64,000 nucleotides of DNA from Myxococcales bacterium. Its GTDB lineage: Bacteria > Myxococcota_A > Bradymonadia > UBA7976 > UBA1532. Below are positions 46,291 through 54,853 of this stretch, one piece after another (the first letter of the stretch is position 1; every line of letters begins with the position of its first letter). The position numbers and the translations under genes were made by a program. The notes under the pieces are model-generated. The model saw only the letters and a list, made by a program, of their open reading frames with translations. It was not told the origin of the DNA and ran no database searches. The DNA lies in NCBI GenBank assembly GCA_020633435.1, contig JACKDP010000002.1, positions 844,651-908,650 of the forward strand, in the 5' to 3' direction.

Positions 46291-47976
46291 ATGATCACCC
46301 AGACCGTCTTCGCCGCGCTCTCCCTGCTGCTCGCCGCGCGGGCCGACCAGCGTGACGTCCTCTTCCAGGCCCTCGCCGACGAGCTCCAGCGCAACCAGCA
46401 GCAGCTCGCCCTGGACGATCACGGCGCACCCTACTACATCGGCTATCGCCTCGTGGAGCGGGAGTCGGTCGTCGTCGAGGCGCGCTTCGGGGCCATCGTC
46501 GACGACGAGCGCGAGGTCGCCCGCCGCGCGGCGGTGGACGTCCGGGTCGGCGACTACACCTTCGACAGCGCCCCCGAGCCCGACGACACCACGATGCTCT
46601 TCGAGGATCTGACCGGCTTCCGGCCTCGCAAGGAGGCCCCCGTCGACGACGATCCCGGCGCCCTCCGCGCGACGTTCTGGCTGCTCACCGACGCGGCCTA
46701 CAAGGGCGCCCTCTCCACCTACCTGCGCAAGCAGGCCCGCAAGGTCACCACCGTCGAAGACAAGCACGTCGACAGCTTCAGCCGCGAGAAGCCCGTCCAG
46801 CGGGTCGATCCCCCCATGCGCCTCGACGCCGACGCCGAGGCCTGGCGCGGCCAGGCGCGCCGCCTCTCGGCCCGCTTCCGCACCGCCGGCCGCCTCCTCG
46901 ACGGCAGCGTCCGCATCTCGGGCGAGCGCACCCGGACGTACATCGTGACCTCTGAGGGCAGCCGCGTCCTGAAGGAGCACGTCATCTACTCGCTGGCCTT
47001 CGACGCGACGAGCCAGGCCGAGGACGGCGCCCTCCTGGAGCAGGGCGAGACGTTCTACGCCTCGGCGCCCGAGAAGCTGCCCACCGAGGCCCAGCTCGAC
47101 GCCCTCGTCACCCGCGCGCTGACCAACCTGGAGGCCCTCGCCAAGGCGCCCATCGCCGATCCCTACACCGGGCCGGCCATCCTGGAGCCCGAGGCCACCG
47201 GCGTGTTCTTCCACGAGACCATCGGCCACCGCCTCGAGGGCGAGCGCCAGAACGACGACAACGAGGGGCGCACTTTCAAGGGGCAGGTGGGTCAGCCCAT
47301 CATCCCGGCCTTCCTGACCGTCCGCGACGACCCTACGCAGCCCGCCTTCGCCGGCACGCCCCTCAACGGGCACTACCTCATCGACGACCAGGGCGTCCCG
47401 GCCCAGAACACGGTGCTGGTCGACAAGGGCGTCCTCAAGACGTTCCTGACGTCGCGCACCCCCATCGAGGACGTGAAGCTGAGCAACGGGCACGGCCGCG
47501 CCCAGGGCGTCGCGACGCCCATGGCCCGCATGGGCAACCTCTTCGTCGAGAGCAGCCGCAAGGTGCCGCGCGCCGAGCTCAAGGCGATGCTGCTCGCCGA
47601 GGTCAAGAAGCAAGGCAAGCCCTACGGCCTCATCATCCGCGACATCACCGGCGGCTCCACCAACACCAGCAACTACGGCTACCAGGCCTTCAAGGGCACG
47701 CCCCGCATGGTCTACCGCGTCGACGCCGCCACGGGCGAGGAGACGCTGGTGCGCGGCGTCGAGATGGTGGGCACCCCGCTGACGGTCATCAGCAAGATCC
47801 TCACCGCCAGCGAGGAGATGGGCATCTTCAATGGGTACTGCGGCGCCGAGAGCGGCTACGTGCCCGTGAGCGCCATCGCCCCGGCCACCCTCTTCAGCGA
47901 GATCGAGCTGCAGCGCAGCCAGCGCGACAAGGAGCGGCCGCCGCTCCTCACGCCCCCCTGGGCCGGCAAGCCGTGA
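46291..47976 (+). CDS. exported TldD/PmbA-type metalloprotease, 561 aa
   Basis: The TldD core is marked by FFHETIGHRLEGE, a zinc site starting at His308, and by later motifs NGHYLIDDQGVPA and the segment RDITGGSTNTSNYGY. TldD/TldE proteins are peptidases that mature small peptides such as microcins or act on gyrase inhibitors. This copy differs from the 480-residue cytoplasmic enzyme: it has an N-terminal signal-like segment (TVFAALSLLLAARA) and a longer N-terminal half. It may therefore work in the periplasm. No TldE partner is adjacent. Its stop overlaps the PP2C start. Confidence 0.85.
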   Translation: MITQTVFAALSLLLAARADQRDVLFQALADELQRNQQQLALDDHGAPYYIGYRLVERESVVVEARFGAIVDDEREVARRAAVDVRVGDYTFDSAPEPDDTTMLFEDLTGFRPRKEAPVDDDPGALRATFWLLTDAAYKGALSTYLRKQARKVTTVEDKHVDSFSREKPVQRVDPPMRLDADAEAWRGQARRLSARFRTAGRLLDGSVRISGERTRTYIVTSEGSRVLKEHVIYSLAFDATSQAEDGALLEQGETFYASAPEKLPTEAQLDALVTRALTNLEALAKAPIADPYTGPAILEPEATGVFFHETIGHRLEGERQNDDNEGRTFKGQVGQPIIPAFLTVRDDPTQPAFAGTPLNGHYLIDDQGVPAQNTVLVDKGVLKTFLTSRTPIEDVKLSNGHGRAQGVATPMARMGNLFVESSRKVPRAELKAMLLAEVKKQGKPYGLIIRDITGGSTNTSNYGYQAFKGTPRMVYRVDAATGEETLVRGVEMVGTPLTVISKILTASEEMGIFNGYCGAESGYVPVSAIAPATLFSEIELQRSQRDKERPPLLTPPWAGKP

Positions 47977-48737
47977 AGCCCGTCGCCCTGCGCGCCGCCG
48001 GCCTCACCGACACGGGCAGCGTCCGCGAGCACAACGAGGACGCCTTCCTCGTCGCCGGGAACCTGCTGGTGGTGGCCGACGGCATGGGCGGCCACCGCGC
48101 CGGCGAGGTCGCCGCCCGCATCTGCGTCGAGGAGCTGGGCGCGCTGTTCGAGCCGGCCGAAGGCCCCCGCCCCTGGTGGCGCTTCTGGGGCCCCGGCCTG
48201 GGCGGCCAGGCCCGCCTGGCGGACGCCCTCCGCCGGGCCAACCGGGCCATCTTCGACGCCTCCCGCGGCGCCCCCGAGCACCAGGGCATGGGCACCACCG
48301 TGGTCGCCCTCTGGCGCGACGGGCCGACCCTGCACTACGCCCACGTGGGGGACAGCCGCCTCTATCGCCTCCGCGATGGCACCCTGACGCAGCTCACCGC
48401 CGACCACTCGCTGCTGGAGCGCTGCAAGCGCGCGGGCCTGGTGGACGCGGCCGATGATGCTGACTTTCCTTACAAAAACGTCATTGTTCGCGCGCTCGGC
48501 CTCCAGCCCGGGGTCATCGTGGACGCCGCGTCGACGCCCGTGGCGCCGGGGGACCGCTACCTGCTGTGTTCCGACGGCTTGACCGATCTCCTCGATGGAC
48601 GGACAATCCAGGCACGCCTCGCAGCCGACGCGTCGCCGAGTGAAGTCGCTCTCGGCCTCGTCCAGGATGCCCTTGAGGCGGGGGGCGTCGACAACGTGAC
48701 CGTCGTGGTCGCCCACCTGGAACCCGGGGAGCCATGA
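47973..48737 (+). CDS. PP2C-type Ser/Thr protein phosphatase, 254 aa
   Basis: All PP2C metal-site motifs are present: DTGSVREHNEDAF, VVADGMGGHRAGEVAA, QGMGTTVVAL, AHVGDSRLYRL, LLCSDGLTDLL and DNVTVVVA. It is a minimal, cytoplasmic, Mn/Mg-dependent phosphatase of bacterial Stp/PstP type, able to reverse the action of the Hanks-type kinases encoded in the window. Start GTG 47973 overlaps the TldD stop and the end overlaps the PEGA gene start (ATGA), so three genes are translationally coupled. Confidence 0.92.
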   Translation: MKPVALRAAGLTDTGSVREHNEDAFLVAGNLLVVADGMGGHRAGEVAARICVEELGALFEPAEGPRPWWRFWGPGLGGQARLADALRRANRAIFDASRGAPEHQGMGTTVVALWRDGPTLHYAHVGDSRLYRLRDGTLTQLTADHSLLERCKRAGLVDAADDADFPYKNVIVRALGLQPGVIVDAASTPVAPGDRYLLCSDGLTDLLDGRTIQARLAADASPSEVALGLVQDALEAGGVDNVTVVVAHLEPGEP

Positions 48738-49867
48738 TCCGTTCCACACTCACTCTGATCGCCCTCCTGCCCGCCACCGCGCTCGCCGCCCCCGTGGCGG
48801 TCGCCCCGGAGCTGGTCCCCGGCAACGGCGTGCCTGCCGCCATCGGCAAGCAGTTCGACGCCACGTTCCGGCAGGAGCTGTCCCGCAAGACCACCCTCAT
48901 CGATCAGGGCCCCACGGCCGCCGCCCTCGGCAAGATCGGTGACAGCGCGTGCAACTCCGACGACTGCGGGCGCGCCCTCGCCACCGCCGTCAACGCGCGC
49001 TTCGTCATCACGGCGACGGTCTCGGCGACGGACGACATCTACGAGGTCAAGCTCACCGTCTTCGACGCCGCGCGCAACGAGCGCTCCAAGGTGGTGTCGG
49101 GCGTCTGCGAGCTGTGCACGGCCGGTGAGGTCAACGGCACCATCTCCAACGCCGTCAGCCGCCTGGACGAGGCCCTCGCCAAGGAGGCCGCCCCGGCCGC
49201 CCCCGTGAAGGTCGAAATCCAGAAGCCCAAGACGGTGGCGTTCGAGCTGAAGAGCACGCCCTCCGGGGCCAGCGTCCTGGTGGACGGCAAGCCCAGCGGC
49301 GCCACCCCGGTGAAGCTCGAGCTGGCGCCCGGCAGCCACAAGATCCAGATCAGCAAGGACGGCTTCACCCCGGCCACCCGCATGGTGGCCCTGGAGAGCG
49401 AGCCACTGAACCTGATGGTCAACCTGGAGCCCGTGAAGGCCGTCGTGGCCGTCGCGCCGCCCACCGCCGCGCCGGCGGCGCCGCCCTTGGCCGCGCCCCC
49501 CACCGCCGCGCCGGCTGCGCCGCCCACCGCGGACGTGCCCGTCGCCGCCCCGCCGGCCACCGGGCCCGGCAAGTACAACGGCGTCGCCTGGGGCATGACC
49601 ATCGGCGGCCTGGCCCTCGCGGGCGTCGGCACCTGGCTCATCGTCCTGGATGGTGACGTCACCTGCACCGACGGCCGCGGCCGCGCCACCTGCCCCACGG
49701 TGTACAACACCAAGGGCGTCGGCATCGCCGGCCTCGGCATCGGCGCCGCCCTCGTGGGCGCCGCCGTCGCCATCCTGGCCGTCGGCCCCGCCGAGGAGCC
49801 CGCCGTCATGCCCGCCGTCGAGGCCACCCCCGGCGGCGCCGCCATCCTGCTCGGCGGCTCGTTCTAA
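48734..49867 (+). CDS. PEGA-domain envelope protein, 377 aa
   Basis: The ATG at 48734 overlaps the phosphatase stop. A signal peptide (LIALLPATALA) is followed by an alpha/beta region of about 130 residues with Cys pairs (SACNSDDC, GVCELCTAG). One PEGA repeat comes next (about 170-235; LKSTPSGASVLVDGKPSG), then an Ala/Pro linker with a repeated PPTAAPAAPP motif, two hydrophobic segments (GVAWGMTIGGLALAGVGTWLIV and VGIAGLGIGAALVGAAVAILAV) and a tail TPGGAAILLGGSF. The layout matches the PEGA proteins at 12970 and 31054, except that no TPR is visible. Its link to a phosphatase gene parallels the link of the other two to kinases. Confidence 0.82.
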   Translation: MIRSTLTLIALLPATALAAPVAVAPELVPGNGVPAAIGKQFDATFRQELSRKTTLIDQGPTAAALGKIGDSACNSDDCGRALATAVNARFVITATVSATDDIYEVKLTVFDAARNERSKVVSGVCELCTAGEVNGTISNAVSRLDEALAKEAAPAAPVKVEIQKPKTVAFELKSTPSGASVLVDGKPSGATPVKLELAPGSHKIQISKDGFTPATRMVALESEPLNLMVNLEPVKAVVAVAPPTAAPAAPPLAAPPTAAPAAPPTADVPVAAPPATGPGKYNGVAWGMTIGGLALAGVGTWLIVLDGDVTCTDGRGRATCPTVYNTKGVGIAGLGIGAALVGAAVAILAVGPAEEPAVMPAVEATPGGAAILLGGSF

Positions 49868-49877
49868 CCTACCGTCT

Positions 49878-50351
49878 CTATTCGGTTTTCCCCGGCACAC
49901 CCGGACGGCTCGCCAGCGCGCTGTTCGCGTAGCGCCGGTCGGCCGTGACCTCGGCCCCGAGCCAGTCGGGCCGCTCGAAGGTCTCCGCCTCGTCCCCCAG
50001 CTCGACCTCCGCCAGCACCAGCCCCGCGTGGGCGCCCTGGAAGACGTCCACCTCGAAGACGTGCGCGCCCACGGGCACGCGGTAGCGCAGCTTGTCCACG
50101 CCCCCCGGCAGGCACAGGGCGAGCAGCGCGCGGGCGTCGTCCGGTGGCACCAGGTACTCGAACTCCGGCCGGCTGACGCCCGTGCCCCGCCCCTTGATGG
50201 TGAGCCAGGCCGCGTCCCCGGCCAGCCGCACCCGCACAGTCCGGTCGGGATCGCTGCACAGATAGCCCTGGACGTAGTGGCTGGCCGGGCCGGCCGACGC
50301 CCGCCAGGCGTCCCCCCGGACGAGGAACTTCCGCTCGATCTCCACGCCCAC
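49878..50351 (-). CDS. CYTH-domain protein (triphosphate tunnel enzyme family), 157 aa
   Basis: GTG 50351 is preceded by GGAGG about 7 bases away. The N-terminus VEIERKFLV holds the ExExK signature of CYTH domains, and conserved charged strands follow (RVRLAGDAAWLTIKGRG, RYRVPVGAHVFEVDVF, LAEVELGDE). Single-domain bacterial CYTH proteins hydrolyse inorganic triphosphate or related compounds with metal ions. The length is typical. It is transcribed after the halogenase-like gene, 14 bases beyond its stop, and converges on the PEGA gene. Confidence 0.87.
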   Translation of the reverse strand: MGVEIERKFLVRGDAWRASAGPASHYVQGYLCSDPDRTVRVRLAGDAAWLTIKGRGTGVSRPEFEYLVPPDDARALLALCLPGGVDKLRYRVPVGAHVFEVDVFQGAHAGLVLAEVELGDEAETFERPDWLGAEVTADRRYANSALASRPGVPGKTE

Positions 50352-50365
50352 CCGGCACCTCCGCG

Positions 50366-52138
50366 TCAGGCCGTCAGGGTGATGTAGCCCTTCTTGGCGG
50401 CGTTGGCCACGAGGCCCAGGGCTCCCTGGCGGACGGCCGACGCCGGGGCGTGGGGCACCAGCGCCGGCGCCTCGGCCAGCAGATCCGCGACGCGGGCATG
50501 CCGCTGCGCCGCAAGCGCCACCGGGGCGAGATCCTTGCCCATCCGGCAGGGCACCGCCGCGAGCCGGTGGGCGTGCTCGTAGCCCTCGCAGACCAGATCC
50601 CAGTAGGTGTCGAGCAGCCCGCCTGCCGGCACGCCCGGCGGCGGCTCCGCCCGCAGCGACAGCCGGAACGGCACGTTCACCTGGATGCCCGCCGCCGCCA
50701 CGTCGGCCGGCAGCCCCGCCTCGTGGTAGACGTTGAAGAGGTCGGCGTCGCTCCCCGCCAGGCCCTTCAGCAGCGGCGCCATGATCTCCAGGCTGATGGC
50801 CCGCGGCGTCGGGAAGAAGCCCGCCGTCGCCATCGTGAACGCCTCGCGGTGGTCCAGATCCAGGCTGCCCTCCCGGTTCAGCACCCGGTGGGCCTGCCAC
50901 CACCACGAGTCGGCCGCCCGGTTGTTGCCGTAGAAGTAGCGCGCCAGCGCCAGGAAGCTGCCCGCCTCGCCCCGCATGTAGTCGGCGTAGGCCTGCCAGA
51001 GGTTCGCCTCGCCCAGCTCGGGCCGCCGCCGCAGGGTGTTGAAGGTGTAGGCGGCCCGGTGGCCGCTCTGCAGCGCCAGCGTCAGGCCCGACGAGAGCAC
51101 CGGATCGATGAAGATGGCGGCGTCGCCCGCGGCGGCGTAGCCCGGGCCCACCGGGGCCGGCGTCCACGACGACCAGTCCTTGATGGACTGCAGCCGCCGC
51201 CCGCCCGGGAAGACGTCGTCGCGCAGGCTCGCCTGGGCGATCAGCGGCGCCACCTCGGGGCACCCGCGCAGGGACGCCCAGAAGAACGTCTCCAGATCGA
51301 CCCGCTGCAGCGCGTCCTGGAAGTGCTCCGTCCGCGTCACGACGCCGACGCTCATGGTGTCCTCGGCCACCGGGAAGTACCAGATCCACCCCTCGTCGAT
51401 GGTCGCGATGAAGACGGTCGTGGCGTCGCGCCGGCCCTTGAACACCACCTTCCAGTCGGCCCCGCGCAGGTACCCCGACACGGCGAAGTTCGACATGGTG
51501 GGGTCGTGGACGCGCTGCCCGCGGGTCGCGAGGGCGTTGAGCCCCGTGGCGTCCAGCACGAACGGCGCCTCGATGTGCCCGCTGCGGCCGGCGTCGTCGC
51601 GCCAGTCCACGCCGCAGACCCGCCCGTCGGCGTCGCGTTCCAGCCGGGAAACCCGAGTCCCTTCGCGCACTTCGGCGCCAAAGTGCCGCGCCTGGCCGAG
51701 CAGCAGCGCGTCGAACTCCCCCCGCAGCACGTTCACCGCCGTCAGGGGGATGTCCCGCTTCATCTCCTGGCGCATCAGCTCGCTGAAGTCCTGCCCGACC
51801 ACGTTGATCACGTCGCCCTGCCGGGCGGTGTCCATCTCGGCGATCTGCAGGTAGTCGGCGTCCCAGGGGGTGCGGTCCTTCCCCCAGACGAAGGTGATGC
51901 CCATCTTGCGGATGAAGCGCCCGTCGTAGCAGCGATCGAAGACCTCCAGATCGCGCAGCACGCCGTTGACCACCGGGATGGTCGACTCGCCGACGTGGTG
52001 GCGCGGGTGCCGGTCGGCCTCCAGCACCGTCACGGTCACGTCCGGCGCATACTTCTTGAGGATGGCCGCGAACGTCGCGCCCGCCGGCCCGCCGCCCATC
52101 ACCACGCAGTCTCGGGACTCCCGCACCGTGGCCTCCAC
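50366..52138 (-). CDS. flavin-dependent halogenase-like oxidoreductase, 590 aa
   Basis: An FAD-binding motif begins the protein (CVVMGGGPAG, about 11-20). Further on are WIWYFP, which fits the WxWxIP motif of FADH2-dependent halogenases, and FIDPVLSSGLTLAL, the FxxPxxSxG motif of the same group. These enzymes add chlorine or bromine to aromatic compounds using FADH2. A related hydroxylase or geranylgeranyl-reductase-type role is also possible. The C-terminal 180 residues are helical, as in the longer members. No biosynthetic genes such as NRPS or PKS are near. The GTG start is needed to keep the nucleotide-binding strand, leaving 16 bases to the divergent hydroxylase gene. Confidence 0.78.
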   Translation of the reverse strand: MEATVRESRDCVVMGGGPAGATFAAILKKYAPDVTVTVLEADRHPRHHVGESTIPVVNGVLRDLEVFDRCYDGRFIRKMGITFVWGKDRTPWDADYLQIAEMDTARQGDVINVVGQDFSELMRQEMKRDIPLTAVNVLRGEFDALLLGQARHFGAEVREGTRVSRLERDADGRVCGVDWRDDAGRSGHIEAPFVLDATGLNALATRGQRVHDPTMSNFAVSGYLRGADWKVVFKGRRDATTVFIATIDEGWIWYFPVAEDTMSVGVVTRTEHFQDALQRVDLETFFWASLRGCPEVAPLIAQASLRDDVFPGGRRLQSIKDWSSWTPAPVGPGYAAAGDAAIFIDPVLSSGLTLALQSGHRAAYTFNTLRRRPELGEANLWQAYADYMRGEAGSFLALARYFYGNNRAADSWWWQAHRVLNREGSLDLDHREAFTMATAGFFPTPRAISLEIMAPLLKGLAGSDADLFNVYHEAGLPADVAAAGIQVNVPFRLSLRAEPPPGVPAGGLLDTYWDLVCEGYEHAHRLAAVPCRMGKDLAPVALAAQRHARVADLLAEAPALVPHAPASAVRQGALGLVANAAKKGYITLTA

Positions 52139-52154
52139 TGCTACCGTGTCGCCG

Positions 52155-52862
52155 ATGTTATACCAGCGCCCGCACCGCCCCGGCCCCTCCGCGATCGCGA
52201 AGCCCTACCGCTTCCGGCGCCTGGGCGGCTTCGTGGACGTAGCCCCGGCCCTGGCCGAGCTGGACGCCCTGCCCGCGGAGGCCTGGCTGCCGAGCCAGTG
52301 GAAGTGGCACCTGGGCACCCGGTTCCTCATCCTGCGCGGCGGCCCGTCCGGCGTAGCCCCTGGGAGCGCGCTCACCGCCGGCGGGGGCGTCGACGCGCCC
52401 GCGCTGGCGAGCCTCCCCGCCCTCCGCGCCCTGCTCGACGAGGCCTTCCCCGAGCCGGCCGCGCTGGCCTGGGTCGGCCTCTCGCCCGCCGGCAGCCGCA
52501 TCCACTTCCACGTCGACAACACCGCCCACTGGGACGCCCACCACCGCGTCCACCTGCCCCTGCGCACGAGCCCCGGCGCCCGCCTCTGCGTGGACGCCGC
52601 CTTCCTGCACCTGCCCGCCGGCACGCTCTGGGCCTTCAACAACAGCCGCCCCCATGGCGCCCTCAACACCGGCCCCGACCGGCTGCACCTGATGGTCGAT
52701 CTGCCCGCGACGCCGGCCGTCGAGGCCTGGATCGCGGCGGGCGAGGACGTGGCGGGCGCCCCCGACCCGGCGGCCCGCCAGGCCCTTTGCCGAAACCCGC
52801 TCGATGCGCTACAACCCGACGATCTCAAAGGCGATTTGCTGGTCCGCCTGCTGGACCAGTAG
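52155..52862 (+). CDS. aspartyl/asparaginyl beta-hydroxylase-like protein, 235 aa
   Basis: The core matches the AspH fold: RVHLPLRTSP with His133, a strand pair, GTLWAFNNSRPHGALN with His167, then DRLHLMVDL with Arg176. The two His and the Arg correspond to iron and 2-oxoglutarate ligands of the family. The enzymes hydroxylate Asp or Asn side chains, or small peptides in natural-product pathways. The length is near the catalytic domain alone. There is no signal peptide. It is divergent from the halogenase-like gene and followed by rlmJ after 11 bases. Confidence 0.82.
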   Translation: MLYQRPHRPGPSAIAKPYRFRRLGGFVDVAPALAELDALPAEAWLPSQWKWHLGTRFLILRGGPSGVAPGSALTAGGGVDAPALASLPALRALLDEAFPEPAALAWVGLSPAGSRIHFHVDNTAHWDAHHRVHLPLRTSPGARLCVDAAFLHLPAGTLWAFNNSRPHGALNTGPDRLHLMVDLPATPAVEAWIAAGEDVAGAPDPAARQALCRNPLDALQPDDLKGDLLVRLLDQ

Positions 52863-52873
52863 ACGGGAGCCCC

Positions 52874-53689
52874 GTGAGCGACGACATCACCTACCGGCAC
52901 CGCTACAAGGCCGGGAACGTGGGCGACGTGTGGAAGCACGCCGCCCTCACCCTCCTCACCGAGGCCCTGCCCGCGCGCCCGCGCCGCTGGCTGGAGACCC
53001 ACGCCGGGGCCGGCCGCTACCGCCTCGAGACGACGGGCGAGTGGACGGCCGGCATTGGCCGCGTGGACGCCGCCGGCGGTGACCGGCCCGCCAGCATCGA
53101 CCGCTTCCAGGCCCTCGCGAGCGCGTGGCGCCAGCCCGACGCGGGGGGGCGCTACCCCGGCTCGCCGCTCTTCCTGCGCCCGGCCCTCGGGGACGCCGAC
53201 CGCCTGACCCTCGTCGAGCTCGTCGAGGAGCCCCTGGCGGAGCTGCGCACGCTCTTCGCCGACGACGCCGTGGTCGAGGTCGTCGCTGGCGACGGCTACG
53301 CCGAGCTGACGGCCCGCGCGGGGGACGTCGACTTCGTGTTCATCGATCCGCCGTACCTGGTGCGCGAGGAGTGGGAGCGCGTGGCCCAGGCCACCATCGA
53401 CGCCACCCGGGCCGGCGCCTGCGTCGCGCTGTGGTACCCCATCAAGGCCCTCTCCCGGCCCAACGGCCTGCTGGCCCGGCTGCGCGAGGCCGGCGTGCCG
53501 ACGCTCGCCCTCGATCTGATCACCGGCGACCTGGCCAAGAAGAAGAAGGCGCTCGCCGGCAGCGGCATGGTGATCACCCGGCCCCCGGCGGGGCTCGCGG
53601 GCCGGCTGGCCGAGGCCGCCGCCTGGCTGGGGCCCGTGCTGGCCGCCGGCGGCGAGTGGAGCCTGCGCGTCCAGGCCTGGGACGCCTGA
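52874..53689 (+). CDS. rlmJ: 23S rRNA (adenine2030-N6)-methyltransferase RlmJ, 271 aa
   Basis: RlmJ methylates A2030 of 23S rRNA with S-adenosylmethionine. The family N-terminus is present (YRHRYKAGNVGDVWKH), as are ETHAGAGRY in the SAM site, GDGYAEL, and the catalytic FIDPPY. GTG 52874 follows GGGAGC. The length fits (about 280 in E. coli). It is unrelated in function to the neighbouring hydroxylase, although the short gap suggests shared transcription. Confidence 0.9.
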   Translation: MSDDITYRHRYKAGNVGDVWKHAALTLLTEALPARPRRWLETHAGAGRYRLETTGEWTAGIGRVDAAGGDRPASIDRFQALASAWRQPDAGGRYPGSPLFLRPALGDADRLTLVELVEEPLAELRTLFADDAVVEVVAGDGYAELTARAGDVDFVFIDPPYLVREEWERVAQATIDATRAGACVALWYPIKALSRPNGLLARLREAGVPTLALDLITGDLAKKKKALAGSGMVITRPPAGLAGRLAEAAAWLGPVLAAGGEWSLRVQAWDA

Positions 53690-53768
53690 CGCCCGCCGGG
53701 AAACCCCGCGCCGGTTTCGGCATCCTCCCCCGTCGTGGTTCAATGCCCCGAGCCACCAGGAGCGTCTC

Positions 53769-54851
53769 TTGAGTCCGAACACCCTGCTGGAGCTGCCCAC
53801 CCTCACCGTCCGCGGCACGCCGCAGGCCCTCGGCGAGGGCCAGGGCGAGCACCTGCGCGCGCTCATCCACGCCTTCATGGACGTGCGGTTCAGCGCCGTC
53901 GAGCAGTACTGCCGCGACCGGGGCCTGCCCGGCGCCGAGGCCGTCTTCGCCGTGGCCGAGATCGGCCTGGCCCGCCAGCAGGCCTGGGACCCGGCCGGCC
54001 ACGCCGAGCACGTCGGCATCGCCCGCGGGGCCGGCGTCGATCCCGTCCGGCTCTACGCGGCCACCCAGATGACCGACCTGCGCGACGTGCTGGTGCTGCC
54101 CGCGCCGACGGACGAGGGGTGCACCTCCCTCCTGCTCGCCCCCGACCGGACCCGCGCCGGCCAGGTCATCGGCGGCCAGACCTGGGATCTGAACCCGCCC
54201 GACGTCGACTTCATCGTGGCCATCGAGCGGCGCCCCGACGAGGGCCCGGCCACCTGGAGCGTGACCTGCGCCGGCTGCCTGAGCCTCATGGGCATCAACG
54301 CCCACGGCGTCGCGCTGGGCACCACCAACATCAAGACGCGCGACAGCCGCGCCGATGGCGTGGGCTACCTGGCCCTCCTCCACCGCGCGCTGCGGGCCGC
54401 GACAGCGGCCGAGGCGGCCCGGCTCATCGAGACGGCCCCCCGCACCGCCGCCCACACCTACTGGATCGTCGACCCCACCGAGGCCATCAGCCTGGAGACG
54501 AGCCCCTCGGTCCTGGCGCGCCGCGACGTGCGCGCGGGGGCCTTCGTCCAGACGAACCACTGCCAGGCCCCGGCCCTCGGCGCGATGCAGGGCGAGGCCA
54601 CCTCCGACAGCAGCGCCCGGCGCCTCGCCGTCACCACGGCCGGCGCGGAGCGCGGCGACCACGACTGGCAGAGCGTCCAGGGCCTCTTCGCGGATCGCTC
54701 CGCCGGCGTGCTGAGCGTGAACCGCTACGCCGAGGACGATCAGGGCACCGCCACCAACGCCGTCTTCATCGCCCTGCCCGCCGAGCGCGCGGCGTGGGCC
54801 TGCCGCGGCCCGGCCGATCGGGGCCGGTTCATCCGCCTGGGGTTCGCTTGA
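53769..54851 (+). CDS. C45-family peptidase/acyltransferase (Ntn hydrolase), 360 aa
   Basis: The protein matches the acyl-CoA:6-aminopenicillanate acyltransferase (C45) family: about 115 N-terminal residues, then DEGCTSLLL in which Cys118 would become the new N-terminal nucleophile after self-cleavage, GGQTWDLNP, MGINAHGVALGTTNI and FVQTNHC. Such enzymes cleave or form amide bonds of small acylated compounds. TTG 53769 is preceded by CCAGGAG. The next gene, a LysR regulator, starts two bases after its stop. Confidence 0.85.
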   Translation: MSPNTLLELPTLTVRGTPQALGEGQGEHLRALIHAFMDVRFSAVEQYCRDRGLPGAEAVFAVAEIGLARQQAWDPAGHAEHVGIARGAGVDPVRLYAATQMTDLRDVLVLPAPTDEGCTSLLLAPDRTRAGQVIGGQTWDLNPPDVDFIVAIERRPDEGPATWSVTCAGCLSLMGINAHGVALGTTNIKTRDSRADGVGYLALLHRALRAATAAEAARLIETAPRTAAHTYWIVDPTEAISLETSPSVLARRDVRAGAFVQTNHCQAPALGAMQGEATSDSSARRLAVTTAGAERGDHDWQSVQGLFADRSAGVLSVNRYAEDDQGTATNAVFIALPAERAAWACRGPADRGRFIRLGFA

Positions 54852-54853
54852 CC

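Noticed and set aside
50366..54851. Secondary-metabolite biosynthetic gene cluster
   Set aside because: Halogenase-like, hydroxylase-like and C45 genes are close together, but no synthase, precursor peptide, carrier protein or transporter is present and rlmJ and a CYTH gene are interspersed.
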